Of a DNA stretch of 64,000 bases, positions 1 through 10,800 are shown piece by piece (the first letter of the stretch is position 1; each line of letters opens with the position of its first letter). Position numbers and translations under genes: made by a program. The notes beneath the pieces were generated by a model. The model was not told where the DNA came from. It saw nothing but the letters and a program-made list of their open reading frames with translations, and searched no databases. The DNA comes from Aschersonia sp. MBC 622 (taxonomy: Eukaryota > Ascomycota > Sordariomycetes > Hypocreales > Clavicipitaceae): assembly GCA_030782805.1 (NCBI GenBank), contig JARJPL010000637.1, forward strand, positions 36,667 to 100,666, read 5' to 3'.

Positions 1-913
1 TCGGCTCCAGCGCGGAAACAGCCTTCGACCTTGCGTTGCAGCTCATCCAGATGCGGTGCTGTGGCGGCTCGGAGGACAGCGGCCCCAGCAGCATGTTCAT
101 GAATGAAATTCGGTCTGTCACCACCATGCGTGATTTGTAGTCCGATAAAATCATCTGACCTGGTTTGCTGGCGCATAGCAGATACGCCATTGTATGCAAT
201 AACCATGGCATCGAGGGCATTCACGCCTTGCCACGGATTCTTGGCCGAATGCGCTGCTTTGCCGTGATATTCCACATCGAGTCTGGTAAACGCAGTAGTT
301 CTGACCATCGGGCTGTTGTTTAGAATCCCTGGGTGCGAGATGAGGGATACATCGGTGTCTTTGTATGCGCCGGCCTCCAGTAACTTGATCTTGCCGCCGC
401 CACCTTCTTCTGCTGGTGTGCCGACTATGACGACCTTGCCCGCCTGACCTTGTTGGTCAAGTATTTCCGCCGTGGCGAGACCAGCAGCGACAGACACCAT
501 TGCAATCAGGTTGTGCCCGCAGGCATGGCCCAAGTTTGGAAGTGCGTCTACACAATTTATCAACAATGGCATCTGCAACGAGGCTGCGCACGCTTACCCA
601 TCTCTGCGTTGAAGGAAACAACAGGTCCCGATCGGCCGGTATCGAAGACGGCTTCCCATGCGGTTGCCATTCCGTACGCTGAGCGAGTGACAGCCCATCC
701 TGCTCTGGAGCTCATAAACTTTGTTAAAACGTCGTGCGTCTTGAACTCTTTATAGCCAAGCTCGGGGTTGTCGTGTATGAAGCAGTTTAGCGGCCACAGG
801 GCAGGTTCAAGTTGTTCAATAAAGCGGTCGATTTCAGCAAGGTGTCCCGTCAGAGACTGAAGCTGTGGCGGCGCTTCATCTGGTCTCGGCACAAATACGT
901 AGTCCTCGTCCAT
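1..913 (-). CDS. M20-family amidohydrolase/dipeptidase (PM20D2/AbgB-like), partial at the left edge
   Basis: Two exons are visible: 598-913 and 1-547, with a 50-nt intron at 548-597 whose removal restores the frame as FNAEM-DALPNLGHACGHN. The frame is still open at base 1, so the C-terminus lies outside the window. The GHACGHN motif carries metal ligands of M20D peptidases, and EEGGGG (the glutamate pair) and AAHSAKNPWQGVNALDA (start of the dimerisation or lid domain) follow in the right order. The family cleaves N-acyl amino acids, dipeptides or aminobenzoyl-glutamate-like amides in the cytosol. The start at 913 is the first ATG in frame; the upstream in-frame codon at 925 is TTG. No signal peptide is seen. 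It lies head-to-head with an AsaB-like oxygenase and may belong to the same candidate cluster, but this is inference. The fold and family are confident; the substrate is unknown. Confidence 0.88.
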
Positions 914-1735
914 GCTGATGAACAAGATGTATGCTCCTTTGGCATTTGAGAGGTCATGAGTTGTCTAGAATAGAAACATAGGGGAAGCAACGCGCTAATA
1001 ATTGCCGGGCCCCAGCCCCCAAGGCCCTCACTCAAGCTAGCTGCAATACGAGGCCCGCAGCGGGCAGCAGGCCGGAATCTGTTCTCGGAAGAAAACTATT
1101 CCGAAGTGCATGTTGTGAACAGATTGAAGTAATGAATCAATTTGAAAAGAGACTGAGGCCAGCGCGAGCTAGTTAAAGAAGGATATGTCGAATGTAGACT
1201 GTAGGATATTGTGATGCTGGAGTTGCGATAGTGCAAGTTGGCGTTGAAACGTAGAGTTGGTGTTTATAGAGTTGATACTGTAAATTCTCTAATCGATGCC
1301 AGTCGTCAGGTCAAACAGTCCATTCAAGAAATGAAGGAAATTGTATGCAATACACGCGTGCATAAGCTGTAGCTATATGCGAGGTCCTTGTCTGACGATG
1401 TCTACTAACCTATCTTACGTCAGGACGCAGCGGGTGACAAATGAGATATTGCATACAATGGTGTACATTGCACCCAGCAGAAGAAAATTAACTAATTTAC
1501 TATTACGCCTGCTGACTCATTTTGTCTGGCCGTTGGTGGCGTTTTGGGGGCGCGAATACAAGTTTGATAGCTGGCTGTCAATGCTGTTCTCAGCTCGGAT
1601 CTTTTAGCCGACAAGATTTACCGGGTACTAATTACGGATATCATCCGGTCCCTTCTATTTAGGGCCATTCTAACCTCTTCATCAATTGGAGGTGTTGATC
1701 CAAAAAAAAAAATCCAAAAAAAACCACCCTCCATC
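914..1735. other. Intergenic region between divergent genes, no gene seen
   Basis: This 0.8 kb separates the M20 gene (minus) from the AsaB-like gene (plus) and must hold both promoters. A 12-bp sequence at about 1339-1350 (ATTGTATGCAAT) recurs as its exact reverse complement at about 1448-1459. A-rich runs at about 1704-1722 lie just before the plus-strand ATG. No convincing TATA box or ORF is seen. Confidence 0.5.
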
Positions 1736-2566
1736 ATGGCCGCCCAAGTTGCTACTGCAAAACACAATGTAGCGACAACATTAAACTACTGGGATGACCC
1801 CGGCGATGGATCTAAACCGACACCCATTTTCATCGGCAAGGGCAGAATCAGCAACAAACGGCCGCACAAGGCATGGGATTTTGTAGTCTCCGACATCAGC
1901 GGCGATGAGGACGAGTACACGCTCGACAGCCATGGATTCCAATACTGCCAGAGCCCAAGCGACGAGACGCTCTTCACCAACGAGCAGCAGATCAAGCAAG
2001 GCTACTACGCCGAATGCGAAGCCCTGATTAAAAAGATCACGGGCGCTCGCAGCGTGCACATCTTCAACCACAAGGTGCGCCGGGGCCCGACGCAATGGCA
2101 CCATCTCGGCCTGCACAACCTGGCTAACCGCGGGCCCGTCACCCGAACACACGTGGATCAATCGTACGAGGGCGCCGAGCGCAGACTGCGGTGGGAGCTG
2201 CCGCAAGAGGCCGACGACATTGTGCGGCGGCGGTACCAAATCATCAACGTGTGGCGGCCGATCCAGGCCATCCGCAAGGATCCCATTGCGGTCGCGGACG
2301 CGCGCTCCGTGCCGGACGAGGACCTCGTCGGGGCGGAGATGACTGAGGACGGCTTCGTCGGCGAGTCGTGGGTCGTGCGGCACAACCCGGCCCATCAGTG
2401 GTACTACAAGCACGGCATGACGCCGCGCGACGTGCTCCTGATCAAGTGCTTCGACTCGGACGAGAGGGTTGCGCGGCGCGCACTTCACTCCGCCTTTGAG
2501 GACCCCCGGTACCAGGACTGCGAGTCTCGTCAGAGCATAGAGGTTCGCTGCCTCGTCTGTTACTGA
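1736..2566 (+). CDS. AsaB/GA4-desaturase-like (CmcJ/NvfI-type) oxygenase
   Basis: A single exon encodes 276 aa, the usual length of this fungal family (annotated as hydroxylase/desaturase AsaB, GA4 desaturase family or CmcJ-like). Visible marks are HVD at residues 139-141 and His251, candidate non-haem iron ligands; the NVWRP motif at 171-175; and the family-type C-terminus SIEVRCLVCY. Members act as tailoring hydroxylases, desaturases or isomerases in fungal natural product clusters. The ATG at 1736 sits in a good context (ATCATGGCC) just after an A-rich leader. There is no signal peptide, so it is probably cytosolic. The next gene downstream on the same strand is another 2OG-Fe(II) oxygenase, and an NRPS lies 5-10 kb away. 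The family is confident; the reaction cannot be told from sequence. Confidence 0.88.
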   Translation: MAAQVATAKHNVATTLNYWDDPGDGSKPTPIFIGKGRISNKRPHKAWDFVVSDISGDEDEYTLDSHGFQYCQSPSDETLFTNEQQIKQGYYAECEALIKKITGARSVHIFNHKVRRGPTQWHHLGLHNLANRGPVTRTHVDQSYEGAERRLRWELPQEADDIVRRRYQIINVWRPIQAIRKDPIAVADARSVPDEDLVGAEMTEDGFVGESWVVRHNPAHQWYYKHGMTPRDVLLIKCFDSDERVARRALHSAFEDPRYQDCESRQSIEVRCLVCY

Positions 2567-2941
2567 CCCTGAGCTTGGCCTTGGCACAAGGGGGGTATGA
2601 GGGGTTGAGTTGATACCCCGCTCCAAAGCACCACATTTTACATGACCGCATTGCACCGGCACTCGTAGACTCTGAGGCTAGTCGCGTCGGTGAGCGGGGT
2701 TTTGGCTTCTCTATTACGGGCCTATCTTGCGCATTTCATTAATAGTTTGGCTAGCTTTGCATGAAGTACTTGGAATACGAAATGCAGTGCATCTCATTAG
2801 TTGCGTCTCACTATTAATAGATGAGGCCTATATATAAGCCCAGTCTCCCCTTCTGTGCACGTTGCGGCTATCGCATCAATTCCACTCTCCTCACATCCAC
2901 AAGCCCCCCTCCCTCATCTCATTAATACAATATATTACAGC
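2567..2941 (+). promoter_or_regulatory. Promoter of the 2OG oxygenase gene with a TATA box
   Basis: The 375-bp gap holds TATATATAA at about 2829-2837, roughly 105 bp before the ATG, followed by a CT-rich leader (about 2845-2930). This is a typical layout for a regulated fungal promoter. No gene is seen in the gap. Confidence 0.55.
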
Positions 2942-4215
2942 ATGGCTCCCGTACTTGATGCTCCGCAGACCGTCGACTGGATGGGCAAAAAGGTGCCCGT
3001 CTGGTCCATGCCAACCATCAACTACGGCCTTGTGCTCTCTCAGGACCCGAGCGAGGTCGACAAGCTCGTCAATGCCTGCAAGGAAGAGGGCTACTTTTAT
3101 CTCGATCTCCAGGGCATCGATGGCCGTCGCATGCTGTCTGACCAGCAGGAGACGCTGAAGCTGATGAAGCGTTTCTTTGATGCTCCTCTAGAGGCCAAAA
3201 ATGAGTTCGGCCTAATCTCTTCGCATCTTGGGTAATTGAGAATTCAAGTCCACCTCTATTTTTTTTCCTCATGGCCTTCTTCGACAATGCTAACCTTTTC
3301 TCTTTCCCCTAAATATAGATACGAACCTGTAGGCAGCCGCACCGGTGTTGCCGCCGGCTCCAAGGACGGCTACGAGATGCTCAAGGTCTCCCGCGATGAG
3401 ATTCAGCGCAACAGCCCCAAGATTCCTGCTCCCGTCAAGAACAGCGGCGACCTCCAGATTCTCGAAAACTCCATCGGCAGCTGCAACACCATCACCAAGG
3501 TCATCCTGTCGGCTCTCTCTACCGGCATGGGCCTCACCGGCGCGTCTCGATTTGAGAACTCGCACCGCAACGAGAAGCCCTCCACCACCACCGTGCGTCT
3601 TGTCCCTTTATTCCCTCTCCTCCCAAAACTTTACCCCCTCCCCCCTTCCCCTTTCATGTTCATTGTCTGACACACCCTCGCCAACAGCTTTCCATGATGC
3701 ACTACCTGCCGACCGAGCTCGCCGGCGAGAACCGCGTAGGCCACCAGAAACACACCGACATCAGCACGCTCACGCTGCTCTTCAGCGAGCAGTGGGGTCT
3801 CCAGGTTCGCCCTCCCGGTACCTGCGGCGCGCGCGAGATGGGCTTCGTGGCGCCCAAGCCCGGCTGCGCCTTTGTGCACGTCGGCGACTCGCTGCGCTTC
3901 GCCAGCGGCATGCAGTTCCAGAGCTGCATCCACCGCGTCGTGCCCTTTGACCCGGCCGAGCACCGCTACTCGATTGCCTACTTTTTGCGCGCAGAGGACG
4001 ACACCATGTTCATCGACTCCGAGGGTCGCGCCATCACCGCCGGCCAGTGGCACGACGAAAAGTTCAAGGCCTTTACCGATCCCGAGGTCTGGCAGGCCAT
4101 GGCGCCCAAGTCCATGATCCTCGGCGGCATGAAGGAGGATGGCGAGGATGCGCCCCTCACCGGTCTGGCTCAGGTTGGCCCCGCCCAGGCGGCTACTGTG
4201 CCGACCAAGGCCTAG
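2942..4215 (+). CDS. 2OG-Fe(II) oxygenase of the isopenicillin N synthase-like family
   Basis: Three exons (2942-3231, 3319-3592, 3688-4215) give 363 aa. The introns are 87 and 95 nt. The N-terminal DIOX_N-type region (VPVWSMPTINYGL, ACKEEGYFYLDL) precedes the double-stranded beta-helix core. Iron ligands HTD (His210, Asp212) and His270 are present, followed by the 2-oxoglutarate-binding RYS (Arg281-x-Ser283). The family performs hydroxylation, desaturation or ring formation using 2-oxoglutarate and oxygen in the cytosol. The start at 2942 is preferred over an in-frame codon at 2855 because it has a strong context (CAGCATGGC) and the family N-terminus begins there. Its position beside an AsaB-like oxygenase and near a DOPA-dioxygenase-like gene and an NRPS suggests tailoring of an amino-acid-derived metabolite, which is inference. 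The substrate is unknown. Confidence 0.92.
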
Positions 4216-4431
4216 TTAATCAAGTAATCTATTTACATTACAAGTTGTACTCGGTAGACACAAATCAGCTCTGTTTAATCTCAAATGCGGCCGCTTCGAG
4301 CCACGGATACAATTTATTCCATCTCAAAATACCCCGTCTCGATCATCCTCTCTGTGGCAACTTGTTTAGCCAAGCGCCCCCCTTTCTGGCCAAGGCGCCA
4401 AGCTGTCAATGCTCACCCTGTCTCGCGGCAT

Positions 4432-5085
4432 TTAAGAAAATATCTTCAGATCCAGCTGTTGTTTCTCACCCAGCCAAATAGCACGCTCTGTGTGGTCCCG
4501 CAGCTCAGAAGCCAACAAAGTTTCTCCCTCGTCCGGCACCGTGTTGGGGTGCACCAGCACAGAGAGCGGTCCGCGCCAGACGGCAAGCCAGGGAATGAAT
4601 GCGCCAAACTGTGCTGGCGTAAAGACGCTCACTTCAAACATGGCAGTGGGATGGGGGCCGACAGGGCGATCCCAGAATGTGTAAATACGCAGCTCCGGGA
4701 CTTGGCATCGTCAGCATTTAACCTCGACGTTTTCTGTTTGCTTCTTCTTCACACTATGTGTCTCAAGTCTATACTTACACTCGCGGCGGATACGTTCATA
4801 AAGCTCACTAGCGTACTGAGCCTGATCCTGGCTCGTCTGGTCATAGTACACGTGAACATCGCTTGTGCGCGTCATTAGCCACAGGCTCTGTACTTGCGGG
4901 CAATCAGCTGCTTACAATGCTCCACGCTTCTCTGTATCATACGCCTTGATAAACTGCTGGTAGGTTTCGCTCGGCGTATCTGGGGGCGGGTTGGCAATGC
5001 TCTTGCCGTCGGCAGCCTTGGCTGTCGGCAACGGTGTGTCCCGGCTGACCCCGGCAAGTGGCGATGGATACTTTGTGGCAGGCAT
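4432..5085 (-). CDS. DOPA 4,5-dioxygenase-like extradiol ring-cleavage enzyme
   Basis: No single long reading frame covers this gene. Joining three exons (4916-5085, 4779-4861, 4432-4700) across introns of 54 and 78 nt gives a clean 173-aa protein. Its core reads GAFDVHVYYDQ, then REFPELRIYTFWDRPVGPHP, then PLSVLVHPNT, which are the signature blocks of the DOPA dioxygenase family (Pfam DOPA_dioxygen). The three conserved histidines are His60, His101 and His135. Family members cleave catechol rings such as L-DOPA; the best known gives betalamic acid precursors in Amanita, but many fungal homologues have no known role. It lies convergent to the preceding 2OG oxygenase and upstream of a carboxypeptidase and an NRPS. 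The exon junctions each restore motif continuity, so the model is strong. The substrate is unproven. Confidence 0.88.
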
Positions 5086-6292
5086 GCTTGAATATTCGAA
5101 CTGCTGAATTTGGAAAAGAAGGCCAAGATTTTGCAGAGGCTATCTCTATATTTAGTCTGAACTTGTCGTAGTTTTGGAGGAACCCATCTTGATGTTAGAT
5201 TACCAACCAAGTGCGGGGAGTGCTTATGGCAAATCAGCGGGACGCTTTCTGCTAACTGCGTTAATATAGCGTCTTGATCGGCCATCCCAGTGTTTCTAGT
5301 AGTTTCAACGTTATTATGTTGTACATCTTAGCGGATAGGCATATATGCTTTGATAATCATTCCCGATTATGGCAGCATGAATAACACTCCATTTGTCAAA
5401 GGCCAAGATCTGTTCCTTCGCATTCTTCTCAACGTTTACGTTGAAGCAGCCAATCCATCATCATTGTCAGACCACCATGCCTTACAAATTACTTTGCACA
5501 GTCTGATTGCCTCTTGAAAAGTCGGCACTTACACCCGGGGCAAGAAAGCAACCGAGATTCTCTGTGTTCCCCAGATCAGCGCGTGACTGCAGTATCGGGC
5601 AGGACGGCTGCCATGGTCTTTCCCGGAAGGTAGCATCATGCTCGCCACCGTCATTGAAGCGCACCTCCTTTATACTGACTCCAGTCTAGGCTTTCGATAG
5701 AGCTTTGCCAATTCGCTTTGTGTTCCCTCGAGCTAACTGGTAGTCGCAGGTCGCTAGTCGGAGCCCGCTCGATGGTGCCGTGCCAAGCCAGTATGCGACG
5801 CAAACTTTCTCAACAGCGTGTTGAACAAGGAGTTTGTGCTTGCCATGGCCAATCAACGGTCCGACTCTGACGACATATGTTCCCCATGTTTTTTTAATCA
5901 AGTCAAGCCTTCTTTATGACCTTGTCGATTGACCAAGCCACGAGTCGCTGCATCGTGTTGCCATCTGACTGGCTGCTGATTAGCGTGCTCTATTTTTAGT
6001 GTTGTTGTGACGTTACTGTTCATCTCTATTTCCCAAAGAAGAAGGTTATAAGAAGTACGGCCGACAGCTTGAAGGGGAGAAGAAAGCTCAACTGTGGGTT
6101 ACTATATTTTTTGCTTGTTCAAGTTGAAGCTTGTGGCCGTGTATTGTGCCCTGTACTGTGTGACTTATGCATCAAGTATAAAATCAAGCTGGTCGCGCTC
6201 TCGAAATTGTAGAATCAGATTTGCCTGGACTGGCTTTACTTCATACCAGATTCTGTTTGCTCTTTGTGTACTGTCTGTAAACATTTGTGAGC
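5086..6292. other. Intergenic region with a TATA box for the carboxypeptidase gene
   Basis: This 1.2 kb holds no gene that I can support; short frames on both strands lack recognisable motifs. TATAAAA at 6177-6183 lies about 115 bp before the carboxypeptidase ATG and is probably its core promoter. The left end should hold the promoter of the minus-strand DOPA-dioxygenase-like gene. Confidence 0.5.
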
Positions 6293-7762
6293 ATGAAGCT
6301 CTTGGCTTTCCTTCCTTTCGCTGCGGCAGCAGCCACCGTGCCACAGTCCGTATCCTACGACGGCCACAAGGTGTTCCGTGTGCCCGTCACCGATGACGGA
6401 TCCTTCCTCCGCTCCATCCTGGACAAGCTAGACGTGTCTATCTGGCAGCCTCCCTCCAAAAAGGGCGCTTTCGCCGATATACATGTACCTCCTCACTCCT
6501 TGGCGCCGTTTGAGCAAGCGCTCGAGGGCCACGAGGTCATTACCATGCATCAGGACCTTGGCGAGTCTATCCGCAACGAGGGTGCTTATCAAGTATATGC
6601 GCGTAAGTGTTCATCGAGTTGGTATTCTGCCAATCTTCAGCTAACATGGCTTTGCAAGCCGGCGCGCCCAACAGCACCTGGTTCAACTCATACCATGCCT
6701 ATAGCGACCATCTCCAGTGGCTCAACGACCTGGCCTCACAGTACTCTAAGAACGCCAAGGTGATTACCTCTGGGAACACCCTGCAAGGCAACCCTATCAC
6801 GGGACTTCATTTATTTGGCAACTCTGGTGGCGGCAAGAAGCCCGCCGTCGTGTTCCACGGCACTGTTCACGCTCGCGAATGGATTGCCTCCATGGTAAGA
6901 TGGCATCACTTACCTAGTATCCGTCTAAGCATCGTCACTTACACACCATTCAGGTTGTCGAGTATTTCATCAACGAGCTGCTCAGCAAATACGGTTCTGA
7001 CAATGCCATTACTTCATTCGTGGATAAATACGATTTCTATTTGTTCCCTATTGTCAACGTAGACGGCAAGTTCCCTTATTCTCGCCCACGCACTTACAGA
7101 CTTCTAACGAAGAGCAGGATTCAAGTTCACACAGACCACCAACCGCATGTGGCGCAAAAACCGCCAGACGACCTCGGGTAGTAGCTGTCTGGGCCACGAC
7201 ATCAACCGTAATTGGCCGTACAAATGGGATGTTGGCGGCGGCTCTTCCGACAACCCCTGTGCTGAGGATTTCCGTGGGCGGAGCGCCGGCGATGCTCCCG
7301 AAACTAAGTCTCTCTCGGGTTTCCTTCAAAAGGTCAAGGACGCACAGGGTTTGAAACTGTACATCGATTACCACTCCTACTCGCAGATCATCATGACTCG
7401 TGAGTATACACTCTCCCATCTTCTGATACTCCTACTGAAGTGACTTTGCAGCGTATGGATACTCGTGCAGTGCTCACCCAGCCAATGATGGCGAGCTGCA
7501 ATCTCTCGCTAAGGGTGCCGTCGACGCCATCTACCGCATACACGGAACTAAGTTCAGATACGGTCCCATCTGCTCGACCATTTACCCGGCCACTGGTAGC
7601 AGCGTCGACTATGTTGCCGACGTAGTCAATGCCGACTACACTTTTACTGCAGAGCTGCGCGACACTGGCCGCTATGGCTTCGTGCTGCCGCCGAACCAGA
7701 TTCGTCCCAGCGGCGAAGAAGCCTTTGCTGGCGTCGTCTACTTGCTCGCGAACATGAAGTAG
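6293..7762 (+). CDS. Secreted M14A zinc carboxypeptidase
   Basis: Five exons (6293-6602, 6659-6894, 6954-7065, 7118-7399, 7452-7762) encode 416 aa. A signal peptide (MKLLAFLPFAAAAA) and an activation-peptide region (VFRVPVTDDGSFLRSILDKL and on) precede the peptidase domain. Zinc ligands are His174 and Glu177 in HAREW and His305 in YIDYHSYSQ. The catalytic glutamate is Glu381 in TAELRDTG. The MWRKNRQ and DINRNWPY blocks match carboxypeptidase A/B. It trims C-terminal residues outside the cell, either for nutrition or on host protein. The third intron (7066-7117) uses a GC donor (GCAAGT), which is needed to keep the conserved VNVDGF block. The start at 6293 is the first ATG and gives the signal peptide. 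It is convergent with the NRPS gene. A role in the metabolite cluster is possible but unproven. Confidence 0.95.
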
Positions 7763-7898
7763 GTTCATGGGCACCTTGCAGATAAAGTCTCTATATGTGA
7801 TAAATGCAGTTTATCATCTATCAAGATGCGCCTTTTGCAATAAAATCATATAAACATGAGAATAAAATACATTGAAAAAATGTAGAGATAGGATCATT
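7763..7898. terminator. Shared 3' end of convergent genes
   Basis: The carboxypeptidase (plus) and NRPS (minus) genes end only 136 bp apart. AATAAA occurs at about 7839-7844 and 7861-7866 on the plus strand, suitable as polyadenylation signals for the carboxypeptidase. The NRPS 3' end probably overlaps it. Confidence 0.45.
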
Positions 7899-10800
7899 TT
7901 ATGGGGAGCAGTCCATGGCGTCTTGGGGGCTAGTAGCACTCTGAACAACGTCAAAAACGCCGTCAGGGTTGTTGAGGACCTGGGTCAAGGCCTTGTTGAA
8001 GGTAACGAGTAGCCCCTGGATCCATTCAGGCGTCATAAATTCATATCCGGGCCATACCTGGCTGTACGAGCATCGGATGCTGAGCTTGTCTTCGGTCTTG
8101 TCCACGCCAGGCCACATCTCGATGAGAATGGGCGTGTCGGAAGATGTCTCCTTCCAGGGAGGAACCTTGTCGTTGGCACGGTTGAAAGCGGGCAAGCCGT
8201 TCATATCCACGTCGATGTCAGGAGCAGGGAAAGTCTGCAAGATGACGGAGCTGTCAAACCGGCGCGTGGTGCGGGCAAATTGGATGCTGGGGCAGGGCAT
8301 TTCGGTAAAGCCAAGAGTATCAGTGTACTGCTTGAACATTCGGGAGCAAATTTCACGATGAGTCAGGTTTTTGTTCTTCTCGAAAGATACGCGCGTAGGG
8401 AGTCCGTCCAGCATCAGAGCAAATGCATCCAGAGAGTCAGCCGTATGGCGACCGTGGAAGACGCTACCAAACTGCACATCATATTTGGGAGCAGCTTCGT
8501 CTCCGACAAGCGTTTGGGCCAGAGTCATAGACCAGGCAGCTTGAATGACAGCCATGGGTGTGAATAGTCCCTCGGACTTGGCCTTGGCGAAAAGCTCACC
8601 AGTGCTAAACGTGCACTCGAGGCTTTCACTAGCAATGCCGACATTAGTGTTGACGTTAGTGAAGACCGCTCCCTCAGTCTTAAGAACTCTGTCACCTGCC
8701 TTGAAAGAAGCGACACCAGCCATACGCTGAGCCCAGAACATGCTAGTACCCAGCCAGTCAGACTTAAGGTGCTCCTCAACAGGCACACGCACGCCTGATT
8801 TTCCTGTACTGGAGATGGGTAGGCCGTGGTAAGCCTCAGCGATGTCGCGACGCAGAGCCTGGAGACTCATGCCGTCGTAGATGGCGTGAAACACGGAGAA
8901 CACCACGACGCAGTGCTTCTTATCCGCCGAGCGGACAAATGAGGTCACAGAACCGAGGCTGTGTAGACCAAAGGTCTCTTCGGCAGACTTCTGAGCGTTG
9001 TCCACAGTCCTATGCCACAGGCTGCCTGGTCGCTCGTCATATACAGGGCACTCCATGCGAAGAATGGGGAGCTTGGCATGTGGCGAGTTGGGAGATAAAA
9101 CACACTGGGCATAGGGAGCGAGAGGGTGCTCAACCTGGACCCAGACGGTTCGGAAAGCATCGCGGCCTTTTAAAGCTTGGATGACGGCAGCTTCGAGGCG
9201 ATCCGCATCGATGTGTTCTGGAACCAGATAAGGGTAGTGCTCTACCCATGGCTTGCTAACCTTGAGGATTTCTGCCGACTCTTCGATACTTGATAGCACG
9301 CGGGTCTGAAGACCAGTGGCGGGCAGGACCTCAACAATATCTTCACTGGGGATATTGAGTGCTTCGACACACTTTCTTCTGCAGGTATGATCAAAGTGCT
9401 TCAACTTAGCACCAAGGGGGAGAAACAAAATCTCCTCCTCATCCTCAATCTCGATAAGCCCATCGTTCTTGGCGGCGGCAGCTTCTTCTGCCTCTTTGAG
9501 TTGATCAAGGTGCAATTCGAGGATCGTTTTGACAACACTGGCAAAATTCTGACCAACCAGAACGTCTTTTATCGCTAGTCCTTCCACCGCTTGGCGTCTG
9601 AGCTCCTGAAGAAGCTTCATCGATCGCAGACTGTCAAGACCATAAGTCGTGAGAGCGAGTGGAGAGTTGGCAATGTCGGTAGCACCTTCCCCGAGAATAG
9701 CCATCAAGATGTGCTCGAGCATGGCTGAAACGCTGTCCGTATCCTTCAAATCGACAGTGCCCTCGTATGTCAAGTTGTCGTTGATGGCCTGCTTCTGGGT
9801 AATAGAGTTGCCAAAGTCCTCGACGGCCACATTTTGAAGTGTCTTGCGGTCGACCTTGCCACTGGACGTGCGTGGCACCTTTGGAACAACAATATATTCG
9901 ACGGGACGCATCCACGCAGGAAGACCCTCGTTTGCAACCTCTCGGCACTGCGAAATAAAAGATTCGTCTGTGACGTCGCCAAAGTTCTCGCGCACAGCGA
10001 CATAAGCGGCCAAGAAGCTGCCGTTAAGCACAACAGTAGCAACCTCACGAACAGCTTCGACCTTGGCAATGGTAGATTCGATTTCTCCGAGCTCAACACG
10101 ACGAGTGTTGAGCTTGACCTGCTCCATGTTCAAGCGACCAAGAATCTCGAGCTTGGGCTCGCCCTTAGGATCAAAGACAATGCGGCCTTTGTCACCAGTA
10201 CGGTAGACAGAACCTAGGTCCAGGCCAGTAGTAAAGGCCTTGGCGGTCTCTTCGGGGCGGTTCATGTAGCCGTATCCAACCATAGGGCCACCAAAGACAA
10301 TCTCACCAGTGAGGCCCATGGGGACTTGAATAAGATCATCGGAGGAATTGGCATCGACCAGAACCACAGAAGAGCAGGAGAAGACGGTGCCAGCAATAGA
10401 ACCACGAGTACCAAGGGCTGCATTCTCAAAGGTTGCACACATGGTAGCCTCGGTAGGTCCGTATATATTGATGACTCTCTTGGGCTTGCTGTTGGGTTCG
10501 CGGGGAGCGTCGTAAGCAAAATTGTCGATGGCATATTTCGTAAGAGCTTCGCCACCAGAAACGATGGTTGTCAGGGTCGGAAGCGCCTTGGGTCTGAGAA
10601 GGGTGGCCATGCTGGCGACAGTAAAAAGCGCTGTGGCGTTGAAGAAGTTGACAGCTCTTTCAATGTCAGAAAGCATGAGGGAGCGCTCGGCCGAGCAGAC
10701 AGTACCACCGTATCCAAGGGTGACAAAAAGCTCCATCAAAGAGAGGTCAAAGGTCGGCATGGCAAACTGCAGCCAGCGCAGCTCAGGTCCGGCGGGCAGA

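Noticed and set aside
1781..2662. Long minus-strand frame of 293 codons opposite the AsaB-like gene
   Set aside because: It is a shadow of the GC-rich coding strand, with no family motif, while the plus strand has clear conserved blocks.
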